Assembly: GCA_035250245.1 (NCBI GenBank)
Contig: DATFFH010000057.1
Coordinates: 29,819-93,818 of the forward strand
Direction: 5' to 3'
Source: Luteimonas_C sp035250245
GTDB taxonomy: Bacteria; Pseudomonadota; Gammaproteobacteria; Xanthomonadales; Xanthomonadaceae
DNA: 64,000 bases
In this document: positions 1-8,043 of the stretch, one piece after another
How positions within the stretch are numbered: the stretch's first letter is position 1
Layout of the letters: each line of letters opens with the position of its first letter
Program-made: the position numbers and the translations under genes
The notes under the pieces: model-generated
The model's input: the letters and a program-made list of their open reading frames with translations, nothing else
The model's database searches: none
Told to the model about the DNA's origin: nothing

Positions 1-216
1 AAGATTCCGAAAGGCGAAACCCGCAGCTACGCCGAAGTCGCCGCTTCTCTGGGTGCACCGCGCGCCACCCGCGCGGTAGCCAGCGCCTGCGCGCACAACC
101 GCCTGGCGATCGTGGTGCCCTGCCATCGCGTGGTGCGCAACGACGGCTCGCTCGGCGGTTATCGCTGGGGCTTGCCGATGAAGGAACGCCTGCTGCAGCG
201 CGAACGCGCGGTGTGA
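1..216 (+). CDS. ada: C-terminal part of Ada/Ogt-type O6-methylguanine-DNA methyltransferase (5' end outside window)
   Basis: Open from base 1 to the TGA at 214-216, giving the last 71 residues of an alkyltransferase domain. The enzyme removes the methyl group from O6-methylguanine by suicidal transfer to the Cys of PCHRV, seen at residues 40-44 of this fragment. The following GGYRWG and the closing LLQRE resemble the end of Ada more than short Ogt proteins, but the N-terminal Ada regulatory domain cannot be seen. It is followed by a compound palindrome rather than a T-rich terminator. The domain is secure; the choice of ada over ogt is inference. Confidence 0.85.
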   Translation, partial: KIPKGETRSYAEVAASLGAPRATRAVASACAHNRLAIVVPCHRVVRNDGSLGGYRWGLPMKERLLQRERAV

Positions 217-238
217 CGCTTTAGCTTTGGCTGTTCCT

Positions 239-343
239 CCCCCTTTGAAAAAGGGGGATCGAGGGGGATTTGCTTTGGCTTTTGATCTTGCTTTGAAGAC
301 GAGCAACAGCAAATCCCCCTGTATCCCCCTTTTTCAAAGGGGG
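239..343. repeat. Compound inverted repeat, family A
   Basis: The left arm CCCCCTTTGAAAAAGGGGG is itself a hairpin and is followed by ATCGAGGGGGATTTGC. The right arm repeats both parts in inverse order, so the whole element can fold into a long stem with sub-hairpins. The spacer contains TTTTGATCTT (280-289). A second copy lies at 43755-43880 between kdpB and kdpC. It lies between the end of the ada-like gene and the end of the Lrp regulator, which converge here. Confidence 0.85.
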
Positions 344-360
344 ATAACGGCAGAAAGCCG

Positions 361-855
361 TCATTTGCGCCGCTTCGTCGGCGCCCGCGTCGGGACCTGC
401 ATGCCCAGCTTCACCGTTTCGAAGATCAGTCGGGTGTCGTAGCGGCGCACGTAGCCTTCGTCCAGGAACAGTTTCTCGGCGACTTCGCGGTAATGGGCCA
501 CGCTGGTGGTGGCCAGGATCACCAGGTAGTCCCAGTCGCCGGCCAGTGCGTAGCACTGCTGAACTTCCGGCGCGGCGCGCATCCGCGCATAGAACGCAGC
601 GTGCTGTTTGGCCGATTCGCGCTCCATCATCACCAAGGCGGCGACCAGGGTAACGTTGCCGAGCAGGGCCGGATCGAGCACCGCCACCTGGCGCAGCAGG
701 TGATGCTTGCGGTAGCGCGCGATGCGCCGCTGCACCGCGCTGGCCGACAGGCCCACCGCGTCGCCGAGCGCAGTCAGGGTGGCGTCCGCATCGCGCTGCA
801 GCAGCTCGAGCAGGCGGTGGTCGAAATCGTCCAGTTGGAGGGGTGTGGCAGCCAT
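361..855 (-). CDS. Lrp/AsnC family transcriptional regulator
   Basis: A 164-residue protein of usual Lrp/AsnC length. Residues about 8-60 form the winged helix-turn-helix (DRLLELLQRDADA-type first helix, then LSASAVQRRI as recognition helix). The rest is the RAM ligand-binding/oligomerisation domain, with the typical YALAGDWDYLV segment. Such proteins form octamers that sense amino acids and usually autoregulate. The ATG at 855 was chosen because it gives the canonical N terminus; the frame continues upstream only through non-homologous sequence. It is divergent from an EamA exporter, and two AT-rich palindromes lie just outside its start, suggesting control of both genes. The effector is unknown. 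Confidence 0.9.
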   Translation of the reverse strand: MAATPLQLDDFDHRLLELLQRDADATLTALGDAVGLSASAVQRRIARYRKHHLLRQVAVLDPALLGNVTLVAALVMMERESAKQHAAFYARMRAAPEVQQCYALAGDWDYLVILATTSVAHYREVAEKLFLDEGYVRRYDTRLIFETVKLGMQVPTRAPTKRRK

Positions 856-889
856 GCAAAAATTTTGCGTCTGGGTGCAGAAATTTTCA
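856..889. promoter_or_regulatory. Candidate Lrp-type operator pair in the divergent promoter
   Basis: GCAAAAATTTTGC (856-868) is a perfect palindrome touching the regulator's start codon. The near-copy GCAGAAATTTTCA (877-889) begins 21 bp further on, two helical turns away. AT-rich boxes on one DNA face are what Lrp/AsnC octamers bind, so autoregulation and control of the exporter is a reasonable inference. Confidence 0.55.
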
Positions 890-972
890 ATCCACTCGCC
901 CCCGGGTTTGGATACGCTTTGGTTCGGACCTTCGCCGCGCACGGTGGCCAAGGTCGGCATCGGAATCGACCC

Positions 973-1905
973 ATGAACGACTCTTCTACCAAGACCTCCG
1001 GGTTCCTGGGCATCGCCCTGGCTCTGGCCGCGGTTTACGTGATCTGGGGTTCGACCTACCTGGGGATCCGCTTCGCGCTGGAAGGCGGTTATCCGCCCTT
1101 GCTGATGGCAGGCGGCCGCTTCCTGCTGGCCGGCATCCTGATGTACGCGGTGCTGCGCTTGCGCGGCATGCCCGCACCGACGCGCGCGCAATGGCGCAAC
1201 TGCGCACTGATGGGCGCGCTGCTGCTGGGCGGCGGCAACGGTCTGGTCTGCATCGCCGAGCAGTCGGTGTCGTCCGGCCTGGCCGCGGTGGCGGTCGCGT
1301 CGGCGCCGCTGTGGATCGGCTTGTTCGCGGCGATGCGCGGGCAGCGGCCCGGCAAGATGGAATGGATCGGCCTGGCGATCGGCTTCGTCGGCGTGGTGTG
1401 GTTGAACGCCGGCAGTTCGCTGACCGCTTCGCCGCAAGGCTTGATCGCCTTGCTGATCGCCCCGTTGGCCTGGTCCTTCGGTTCGATCTGGAGCCGCGGC
1501 CGCGATCTGCCTTCGCCGTTCATGACCGCGGCGGCGCAGATGCTGTGCGGCGGCGCGTTGATGCTGGTGGTGGGCTTCGCGATCGGCGAACGGATGACGG
1601 CGCTGCCGACGCTGAAGGCGACGCTGTCGGTGGGCTATCTGCTCAGCTTCGGCTCGATCGTCGCTTTCAGCGCCTACGTCTGGCTGCTGGACCACGTGCG
1701 GCCGACGCTCGCCGGCAGCTACGCCTACGTGAATCCCGTGATCGCGGTCGCGCTGGGTGCGTGGCTCGCGAACGAGAGCTTCAGCGCGCAAGACTTCGGC
1801 GCGATGGGCGTGATCCTGCTCGGCGTGGTCGCGATCACATTGGCCAAGGGCGCGAAGAAGCCGCTCGCGGCGCCGCAGCGCGCATCCGTGGACGAAGCCG
1901 CATGA
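973..1905 (+). CDS. yedA: EamA-family drug/metabolite exporter, YedA-like
   Basis: A 310-residue integral membrane protein with ten hydrophobic segments in two EamA (DMT) halves. The first helix contains YVIWGSTYLGIRF, the signature of the YedA/RhaT-like branch; GNGLVCIAEQSV follows in the first half. Inner-membrane export of a small metabolite is the expected role; the substrate cannot be read from sequence. The ATG at 973 gives the expected N terminus just before the first helix. The stop overlaps the next exporter's start (ATGA), so the two are co-translated. The divergent Lrp-type gene probably regulates it, which would fit amino-acid export. Confidence 0.85.
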   Translation: MNDSSTKTSGFLGIALALAAVYVIWGSTYLGIRFALEGGYPPLLMAGGRFLLAGILMYAVLRLRGMPAPTRAQWRNCALMGALLLGGGNGLVCIAEQSVSSGLAAVAVASAPLWIGLFAAMRGQRPGKMEWIGLAIGFVGVVWLNAGSSLTASPQGLIALLIAPLAWSFGSIWSRGRDLPSPFMTAAAQMLCGGALMLVVGFAIGERMTALPTLKATLSVGYLLSFGSIVAFSAYVWLLDHVRPTLAGSYAYVNPVIAVALGAWLANESFSAQDFGAMGVILLGVVAITLAKGAKKPLAAPQRASVDEAA

Positions 1906-2813
1906 GTCTGCAGCCCGCCCTCGATCGCCGCGGTTTGTGGGTCGCAGCCGCGTCGTTCGTGCTTTGGGGATTGATGCCGTTGTATTGGCATCTGCTCAAA
2001 GCCGTGCCGTCGATGCAGATCGTGTTCCACCGCATCGTGTGGAGCACGATCCTGGTGATCGGCTGGCTGTGCTTGAAGCAAGGTCTGCAATGGTGGCGAC
2101 AGGCGGTGTCCAAACCGCGCGTGGCCTGGTTGTTGGCGATCAGCGGCACGCTGATCGCATTCAACTGGGGCTTGTACATCTGGGCGGTGAACGCCGGGCA
2201 CGTGGTCGAAACCAGTCTGGGCTATTTCATCAATCCCTTGCTCAACGTGGTGCTGGGCGTGTTGCTGCTGCGCGAACGCTTGAACGCGGCGCAGTGGACG
2301 GCGGTGGGTGTGGCTGCGGCGGGCGTGCTGTGGCTGACGTTCAATTACGGCAGTTTTCCGTGGATCGCGATGGCGCTGGCGGCATCGTTCGGCTTGTACG
2401 GTTTCGTCCGCAAGATCGCGGCGGTGGATTCGATTCCCGGCCTGGGCATCGAAAGCGCCTATCTGTTCCTGCCGGCACTGGGGATGTTGCTGTGGGCCGA
2501 AACGCACGGCCAGGGCGGCTTCTTCGGCGGTTGGGGCCTGGGTTTAGGCGTGTTGCTGATCGTCGGCGGCGCATTGACCGCATTGCCGCTGATCGGGTTC
2601 GCCTATGCGGTGCGGCGCATTCCGTATTCGGTGGTCGGGCTGATGCAGTACATCGCTCCGACCATGCAATTGCTGATCGGCGTGCTGGCGTTCGGCGAGC
2701 CGTTCGGAAGCGATCGCGCGATCGGCTTCGTTTTCATCTGGATCGGCTTGGCGGTGTTCGCGATCGATGGGTTCTGGCGATCGCGTAGACGCGCGGCGCC
2801 TGCGACTGCGTGA
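1902..2813 (+). CDS. rarD: EamA-family transporter, RarD-like
   Basis: A 303-residue protein with ten predicted membrane segments. The N-terminal LWGLMPLYWHLLKAVPS and the FHRIVWS and NWGLYIWAVN segments are hallmarks of RarD proteins, as is SLGYFINPLLNVVLGV. RarD is annotated as a chloramphenicol-sensitive permease, but its physiological substrate is not settled. It overlaps the preceding yedA-like gene by four bases, so the pair forms one transcription unit. Two different DMT exporters in tandem suggests related or sequential substrates, but nothing in the sequence proves it. Confidence 0.88.
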   Translation: MSLQPALDRRGLWVAAASFVLWGLMPLYWHLLKAVPSMQIVFHRIVWSTILVIGWLCLKQGLQWWRQAVSKPRVAWLLAISGTLIAFNWGLYIWAVNAGHVVETSLGYFINPLLNVVLGVLLLRERLNAAQWTAVGVAAAGVLWLTFNYGSFPWIAMALAASFGLYGFVRKIAAVDSIPGLGIESAYLFLPALGMLLWAETHGQGGFFGGWGLGLGVLLIVGGALTALPLIGFAYAVRRIPYSVVGLMQYIAPTMQLLIGVLAFGEPFGSDRAIGFVFIWIGLAVFAIDGFWRSRRRAAPATA

Positions 2814-2820
2814 CCGCTCT

Positions 2821-2930
2821 TGTAGAGTCGAGCCCTGCTCGACTGCTTTTGATCTTCTTTTGAGGAAAGCAGTCGAGCAGGGCTCGACTCTACGAAAGCA
2901 AAAAATGCAGCGGAGCAAGCTCCGCTCTAC
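2821..2930. repeat. Compound inverted repeat, family B, plus a related single palindrome
   Basis: TGTAGAGTCGAGCCCTGCTCGACTGC at 2821 recurs in inverted orientation ending at 2893, with a spacer containing TTTTGATCTT (2847-2856), the same 10-mer found in family A spacers. A shorter relative, GCGGAGCAAGCTCCGCTCTAC, follows at 2909-2929. Another family B copy is at 60091-60161. It separates the convergent rarD-like and cytochrome genes. Confidence 0.85.
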
Positions 2931-2942
2931 AAAGAGAAAGGA

Positions 2943-3509
2943 TCAAGCGCCTGGGCAGGGCGCGCCGCCGTCCTTCCAAGTCTTGAACGCGGCTACGAAC
3001 TGGTCGTGCGGCACGGATACCGGTTGCCGTTCGCCGCCCGGATCCCATCCCCACAGCACCAGCTTGTCCTCGGTCACGTGCTTCAGCATCGCATCCAGGT
3101 CGCGGTCGCCGTTGCGCTTCTTGTCCTTGATCATCGCGCACAGCTCGGCGGCGGGCACGCCGAACCAGGCCATCTTCTGGTCAGGCGGCGGCAGCGACCA
3201 GTGCGGCGCGCCGGGCGGGGCGTGCGGGCCGTAGCTGGCGGGCGGATTCTTTTCGGCATGGCAGGTGCTGCACGGCAGGCCTGGTGCGCCTTTGCCTTCC
3301 GGGCCGCGCACCACGTTCATCGCATGCGGCGTGCCGGCGTCGAATTGCAGCGGTTGGTCGCCGGTGATGTGGCAGTTGCGGCAGCGCGGATGCTGGAAGA
3401 CTTTCTCGATGGTGGCGAAGGCCGCTTCGCCTTGCGCTTTCTGTTCCGGCGTCGCGCGCGGACCGCAGGCGGCGAGGAGCAGTGCGCTGAGTACGATGAT
3501 CGTGCGCAT
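2943..3509 (-). CDS. Di-heme c-type cytochrome lipoprotein associated with IorAB
   Basis: A 188-residue protein with a lipoprotein signal peptide (LLLAAC, Cys15) and two heme c motifs, CRNCH (43-47) and CSTCH (80-84). It lies 12 bp downstream of the molybdopterin subunit gene on the same strand. Proteins of this kind are often labelled 'isoquinoline 1-oxidoreductase subunit'. The natural inference is that it accepts electrons from the hydroxylase's iron-sulfur clusters and passes them to the respiratory chain from the periplasmic face. The substrate oxidised is unknown. His/Met distal ligands were not assigned. Confidence 0.8.
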   Translation of the reverse strand: MRTIIVLSALLLAACGPRATPEQKAQGEAAFATIEKVFQHPRCRNCHITGDQPLQFDAGTPHAMNVVRGPEGKGAPGLPCSTCHAEKNPPASYGPHAPPGAPHWSLPPPDQKMAWFGVPAAELCAMIKDKKRNGDRDLDAMLKHVTEDKLVLWGWDPGGERQPVSVPHDQFVAAFKTWKDGGAPCPGA

Positions 3510-3521
3510 GATGTCGTCTCC

Positions 3522-5705
3522 TCAGGCCTTCGCGGTTTCGGGTGCCAGACGCAGCGGCAGTTCGCGCAGCCGTTGCCCGGTGAGCGCGAACACGGCGTTG
3601 GCCACCGCCGGCGCGATCGGCGGCGTGCCGGGCTCGCCGACGCCGCCCATCTTTTCGGCGCTGGGCACGATATGCACTTCCACCACCGGCATTTCGTTGA
3701 TGCGCAGCACTTGGTAGTCGTGGTAGTTCGACTCCTGCACACGTCCTTCCTTGAAAGTGAGCTTGGAATGCAGCACCGCGCCCAGGCCGAAGGCGATGCC
3801 CGATTCCATCTGCGCGGCGACGGTCATCGGGTTCACCACCGGGCCGCAGTCGATCGCGCAGACCACCCGATGCACCTTGATCGCCCCGTTTTCCACCGAC
3901 ACCTCGGCCGCCTGCGCGACGAAGCTGCCGAACGATTCGTGCACCGCGATGCCGCGGCCGCGGCCCTGCGCCGGCGGTTTGCTCCAGCCGAATTTCTCGG
4001 CGGCCAGGTTCAGCGCGGCCAAGTGGCGCGGATGGTCCTTCAGCAGCATGCGCCGGTATTCCAGCGGATCCTTGCCCGCCGCGTGAGCGAGCTCGTCGAC
4101 CAGGCTTTCCATGATGAAGCCGTTGTAGCTGTGGCCGACCGAACGCCACCACAGCACCGGAATGCCGGTCTTGGGCGAATGCAGATCGACGCGGTGCGCC
4201 GGCGTGCCCAGCACGTACGGCGAATCGGCCACGCCTTCCACCGACGTGCCATCGATGCCGTTCTTCACCGTGAACGGTTCGAACGGCGTGCCGGCGGTGA
4301 TGGATTGGCCCACCATCACCTGCTGCCAGGCGACCGGTTTACCGTCCGCATCCAGTCCGATCTTGGCGCGCTGCACGTAGGCCGGGCGGTAATAGCCGCC
4401 GCGCACGTCGTCTTCGCGCGACCACACCGTTTTCACCGGCGCGTTCGCCGCCTTGGCTACTTCCACCGCTTCGGTGACGAAATCGGAAGTCGGCGTGGCG
4501 CGGCGGCCGAAACCGCCGCCGAGGAAAGTGGTGTGGATGAAGATCTGCTCGGGCTTGAGTCCGGTGATCTTCGAAGCGACCTGCTGATCGACGGTCTGGA
4601 ATTGCGTCCCGGTCCAGATCTCGCATTTGTCCGCAGCGATCTTCACCGTGCAGTTCAGCGGTTCCATCGGCGCATGCGCCAGATACGGCACGGCGTATTC
4701 GGCTTCGACGGTCTTGGCCGCTTTCGCCATCGCCGCCGCCGCGTCGCCGGCTTGCGCGGCGACCGGGCCGGGCGTGCCCGCCAGCTTGGCGAATTCGGCG
4801 CGCAGCGCGTCGGTGTCGAGCGCTGCGTTCGGGCCCAGATCCCAATCCACCTTCAACGCGTCGCGGCCGAGTTTCGCGGCCCAGTAATGATCGGCGATCA
4901 CCGCCACGCCGCTGGGCACCTGCACCACGTTGCGCACGCCGGGCACCGCTTTCGCGGCGGCCGCGTCGAAGGATTTCACCTTGCCGCCGAACACCGGCGC
5001 ACGCGCCACCACGGCGGTGAGCAGGCCGTCGAACTGCACGTCCATGCCGAACTGGGCGCGGCCGGTGATTTTTTCCGGCGTGTCCAAACGCGGGGTGGGT
5101 TTGCCGATGATCTTCCAGGCTTTGGGGTCCTTCAGCGTCAGCGATTTCGGATCCGGTGCCTGCAGTTTTCCCGCTTCGTCCGCGAGTTCGCCATAACGCA
5201 AGCGTTTGTCGCCGGCGATCACTACGCCGTTTTCCGTGTGCAACTCGGCGACCGGCATGTTCAAGCGTGCCGATGCGGCCTGCAGCAGCATCGCGCGCGC
5301 CGCGGCGCCGGCCTGGCGGTAGCGGTCGAATTCGGACCAGGTCGAGGTCGAGCCGCCGGTCATCTGCATGCCGAACGCCGAATGCGCGTAAGCCGGCGCA
5401 GCCGGGGCGTGCTCGACCTTGATCTTCGACCAGTCGGCATCGAGTTCCTCGGCCACCAGCATCGGCAGCGCGGTCCAGATGCCTTGGCCCATTTCCGAAT
5501 GCGAGAGCAGCACCGTGATGCGGTCGTCGTTGCCGATGCGCAGGAAGGCGTTGGGCGCGAACGGCACGGCGGCCGCCGTGCCGGCCTCCTGCGCCATCGC
5601 GAAGCGGCGCGCGCCCGGAACGATGAAGGCGATCACCAGGCCGCCGCCGACGACGGCGCCGGCTTTGAGGAAATCGCGGCGGGAAGGGTTGAGGATTGCG
5701 TTCAC
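3522..5705 (-). CDS. iorB: Molybdopterin-binding large subunit of an aldehyde/isoquinoline oxidoreductase
   Basis: A 727-residue member of the xanthine dehydrogenase/aldehyde oxidase large-subunit family, single-chain IorB branch. A twin-arginine signal (SRRDFLKAG, Arg9-Arg10) predicts Tat export of the folded cofactor-loaded enzyme. Cofactor-binding motifs include GGGFGRRA near the middle and the C-terminal GGVGEPGTPPIAPAVANA, whose Glu is the catalytic base in the family. The GTG start at 5705 was chosen because GGAGG lies 8 bases upstream and it places the Tat motif at the N terminus. With IorA and the cytochrome it should form a periplasmic hydroxylase for aldehydes or N-heterocycles; the substrate is unknown. 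Confidence 0.88.
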   Translation of the reverse strand: MNAILNPSRRDFLKAGAVVGGGLVIAFIVPGARRFAMAQEAGTAAAVPFAPNAFLRIGNDDRITVLLSHSEMGQGIWTALPMLVAEELDADWSKIKVEHAPAAPAYAHSAFGMQMTGGSTSTWSEFDRYRQAGAAARAMLLQAASARLNMPVAELHTENGVVIAGDKRLRYGELADEAGKLQAPDPKSLTLKDPKAWKIIGKPTPRLDTPEKITGRAQFGMDVQFDGLLTAVVARAPVFGGKVKSFDAAAAKAVPGVRNVVQVPSGVAVIADHYWAAKLGRDALKVDWDLGPNAALDTDALRAEFAKLAGTPGPVAAQAGDAAAAMAKAAKTVEAEYAVPYLAHAPMEPLNCTVKIAADKCEIWTGTQFQTVDQQVASKITGLKPEQIFIHTTFLGGGFGRRATPTSDFVTEAVEVAKAANAPVKTVWSREDDVRGGYYRPAYVQRAKIGLDADGKPVAWQQVMVGQSITAGTPFEPFTVKNGIDGTSVEGVADSPYVLGTPAHRVDLHSPKTGIPVLWWRSVGHSYNGFIMESLVDELAHAAGKDPLEYRRMLLKDHPRHLAALNLAAEKFGWSKPPAQGRGRGIAVHESFGSFVAQAAEVSVENGAIKVHRVVCAIDCGPVVNPMTVAAQMESGIAFGLGAVLHSKLTFKEGRVQESNYHDYQVLRINEMPVVEVHIVPSAEKMGGVGEPGTPPIAPAVANAVFALTGQRLRELPLRLAPETAKA

Positions 5706-5730
5706 GAGCGCCTCCGATGTTTGCCTTTCA

Positions 5731-5886
5731 CTTCTCCCGCCGGGAGAAGTTGCCCGAAGGGCGGATGAGGGTTCGGCGAAGCGATGTCGCTTCAGATCGC
5801 CGAAAAGTTGCCGCACTTGCGTTGCGATCTTCGTCTTCAGTCGCTTCGCCGGACCCTCACCCCAGCCCTCTCCCGGAGGGAGAGGG
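5731..5886. repeat. Compound inverted repeat, family E
   Basis: The left arm CTTCTCCCGCCGGGAGAAG continues through GCCCGAAGGGCGGATGAGGG. The right arm, with CCCTCACCCCAGCCCTCTCCC and GGAGGGAGAGGG, is the degenerate inverse. Other copies lie at 9018-9066 (half), 16288-16435, 31660-31819 and 55491-55648. This copy fills most of the gap between iorA and iorB, inside a presumed operon. Confidence 0.85.
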
Positions 5887-5897
5887 AGTTCGAATCA

Positions 5898-6353
5898 TTA
5901 CGCTTTCGAAAGCTCCGCCGCCCGATGCACCGCCGCGCGGATGCGCGGGTAGGTGCCGCAGCGGCAGATGTTTCCCGACATCGCCTGATCGATGTCGGTA
6001 TCGCTGGGCGAAGGGATCTTCGCCAGCAGCGCGACCGCCGACATGATCTGGCCGGATTGGCAGTAGCCGCACTGGACCACGTCCAGTTCGGCCCAGGCCT
6101 TCTGCACCGGATGATCGCCATCCGGCGACAGGCCTTCGATGGTGGTGATCTTCTTGCCCTCCACCGCCGAAACCGGAGTGACGCAAGCGCGCAGCGGTGC
6201 GCCGTCGGCGTGGACGGTGCAGGCGCCGCATTGGGCGATGCCGCAACCGAACTTGGTGCCGGTCATGCCCATCAGATCGCGCAGCACCCACAGCAGGGGC
6301 ATATCGGCAGGCGCATCGACTTCGCGCTCGCTGCCGTTGACGTGCAGTTTCAT
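5898..6353 (-). CDS. iorA: (2Fe-2S) small subunit of the molybdenum hydroxylase
   Basis: A 151-residue ferredoxin-like subunit of standard length. The N-terminal plant-type [2Fe-2S] domain shows CGIAQCGAC and a later Cys in RACVTPV. The C-terminal four-helix [2Fe-2S] domain shows CGYCQSGQ and NICRCGTYPRI. It passes electrons from the molybdenum centre of IorB to the external acceptor, probably the downstream cytochrome. It has no signal peptide, so it must be exported with the Tat-bearing IorB. It is first on the minus strand, followed by a 192-bp gap filled by a repeat and then iorB. It is divergent, 88 bp apart, from the XdhC maturation gene. Confidence 0.92.
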   Translation of the reverse strand: MKLHVNGSEREVDAPADMPLLWVLRDLMGMTGTKFGCGIAQCGACTVHADGAPLRACVTPVSAVEGKKITTIEGLSPDGDHPVQKAWAELDVVQCGYCQSGQIMSAVALLAKIPSPSDTDIDQAMSGNICRCGTYPRIRAAVHRAAELSKA

Positions 6354-6441
6354 CGGAACTCCCTGGCGTCGGCTGGGGATGGAGGAAGCATACTATCGGC
6401 AGTGTGAAAAACTAGCGGCAGACAGGTCTCGGACGGTGCGG

Positions 6442-7410
6442 ATGGACCAGCGACGGCAGGCGGGGCATGCGGACGGCGCGCGCGGCGTGCTGGAGGCTGC
6501 CCTGGCTGCGATCCGGGCCGGCGCTCCGGCCGTGTTGGCGGTCGTGGTCGAGACCGAAGGCTCGACTTACGTCGGCGCCGGCGGCATGGCCTTGTTCGGC
6601 GGCCCGGGCGGACAGTCCGGCTGGCTGAGCGGGGGTTGCCTGGAGCCGGAGATCGAACGGCAGGCCCGGCAGGCGGACGAAACCGCGTCATTGCGCTGGT
6701 TGGAAATCGATACTCGCGACGATGAGGACTTGCTGGCCGGCTCCGCCCTCGGTTGCCGCGGACGGCTGCGCATCGCCTTGCTGCCGTTGCACGCCATGCC
6801 CGGCTTCGAACGCGCGGCCGAAGCTTGGCTCCGGGGCGGCACTGCGTTCGAGTATGCGTTGAAGGACGATGGCGCCGTTGTCGTGCGCGCCCGAGAAACG
6901 CAGACGTGGCGGTTGCCGACTTCGTCTCCGGGCTGGCCGAACGCCGGCTGGCGTCTGCAGATCGACCCGCCGCCCGAAGCGATCGTATTCGGCGCCGGTC
7001 CGGAAACCCCTCTGCTGCTGCCGCTGCTGCGCGAGATGGGTTGGCGCACGACTTTGGTCGAGCGCCGCGAGCGTTGGCGCGATTCCGCCGTTTTCGCCGA
7101 CGAACGCATCGAGCGATTCGACCCGGCCTCCGCATTTGATGCTGCATTGGTCATGCATCACAACTTCGAACTGGATCGCGAAGCGCTATGCGCGTTGGCG
7201 GAAAGCGACATCGCATTCGTCGGCCTGCTCGGACCCGTGCGCCGGCGCGAGGACCTGTTCAAATTGCTGTCGGAACGCGAGCGCGCCGCATTGGCGCCGC
7301 GGCTGCGTTCGCCGATCGGACTCAAACTGGGCGGACAAGGGCCGCAAGCGATCGCCTTGAGCATCGCCGCGCAGTTGCAGGCCTATCGCTACTGCGAGGA
7401 GCCGCGTTGA
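6442..7410 (+). CDS. xdhC: XdhC/CoxI-family molybdenum hydroxylase maturation protein
   Basis: A 322-residue two-domain protein. The N-terminal XdhC_CoxI domain contains EGSTYVGAGGMALF and GWLSGGCLEPEIERQA. The C-terminal Rossmann domain contains IVFGAGPETPLLLPLLREMG. XdhC proteins bind and protect the molybdenum cofactor and help its sulfuration and insertion into XDH-family enzymes. The start at 6442 gives the shortest protein with the complete domain; the frame is open further upstream, where it runs antisense to iorA. Divergence from iorA and the TTGA overlap with the cytidylyltransferase-like gene support a dedicated maturation operon. Confidence 0.88.
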   Translation: MDQRRQAGHADGARGVLEAALAAIRAGAPAVLAVVVETEGSTYVGAGGMALFGGPGGQSGWLSGGCLEPEIERQARQADETASLRWLEIDTRDDEDLLAGSALGCRGRLRIALLPLHAMPGFERAAEAWLRGGTAFEYALKDDGAVVVRARETQTWRLPTSSPGWPNAGWRLQIDPPPEAIVFGAGPETPLLLPLLREMGWRTTLVERRERWRDSAVFADERIERFDPASAFDAALVMHHNFELDREALCALAESDIAFVGLLGPVRRREDLFKLLSERERAALAPRLRSPIGLKLGGQGPQAIALSIAAQLQAYRYCEEPR

Positions 7411-8021
7411 GCGGTACGCATGCGGTGGTGGTGCTGGCCGCAGGCGGCAGCCGGCGGCTGGGCAGACCGAAGCAGTTGTTGACGCGGGCCGGCGAGACGC
7501 TGGTGCATCGCACCGTGCGTTTGGCGTCGGAGACTTCGCCGCGGCGGTTGTGGGTGGTGACGGGCGCCTATCGCGATGAGATCCAAACCGCGCTGGCGGG
7601 AATGGATTGCGAATTCCTCTTCAACGAAGACTGGGCGACGGGGCTGGCAAGCAGCCTGCAAACGGCGGCTGCGGTTTTGACCGCGCACACCGGCCCGGTG
7701 CTGATCGCCGGCTGCGATCAGCCGGCGCTGGAAAGCGTTCACCTGTCGCGGTTGCTGAGCGGCGCCGAAGCCGCGGGATGCGCGGCGACATCGCATGGCG
7801 GGATGCCCGGCATCCCGGCGGTAGTGCCCGCAGCCATCATGCGGGTTGCGAACGAGTTGAGCGGCGATCGCGGGTTCGGCGAACGACTTCGCCGCCTGCC
7901 ACCGGAAGCGCTGATGACCATGCGCGCGGACGAACTGGCATTGGACATCGACGATCAGGAAGATTTGCGCATCGCCGTGCAGCGCGGGTTGATCGACGAC
8001 CCCGCGCAAGCCGGTTCCTGA
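7407..8021 (+). CDS. mocA: MobA/MocA-like molybdenum cofactor nucleotidyltransferase
   Basis: A 204-residue NTP transferase. The N-terminal VVLAAGGSRRLGRPKQLL is the nucleotide-binding signature, and LIAGCDQPALE carries the metal-binding Asp. This branch transfers CMP (MocA) or GMP to molybdopterin; MCD cofactor is expected for XDH-family enzymes, so MocA is preferred over MobA by context. The TTG start at 7407 overlaps the xdhC stop (TTGA) and has GAGGA 6 bases upstream; no better start precedes the nucleotide motif. Together with XdhC it should supply finished cofactor to IorAB. Confidence 0.8.
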   Translation: MSGTHAVVVLAAGGSRRLGRPKQLLTRAGETLVHRTVRLASETSPRRLWVVTGAYRDEIQTALAGMDCEFLFNEDWATGLASSLQTAAAVLTAHTGPVLIAGCDQPALESVHLSRLLSGAEAAGCAATSHGGMPGIPAVVPAAIMRVANELSGDRGFGERLRRLPPEALMTMRADELALDIDDQEDLRIAVQRGLIDDPAQAGS

Positions 8022-8043
8022 TGCGCAAATCGCGACCGGGAAT

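Noticed and set aside
843..2813. 656-codon frame spanning both EamA genes
   Set aside because: Only its last 303 codons (from 1902) are the RarD-like protein; the earlier part is an out-of-frame reading of yedA.
3006..5768. 920-codon plus-strand open frame opposite iorB
   Set aside because: It is a shadow: Arg/His/Ala-rich with no domain, and the minus strand encodes a complete molybdenum hydroxylase with conserved motifs.
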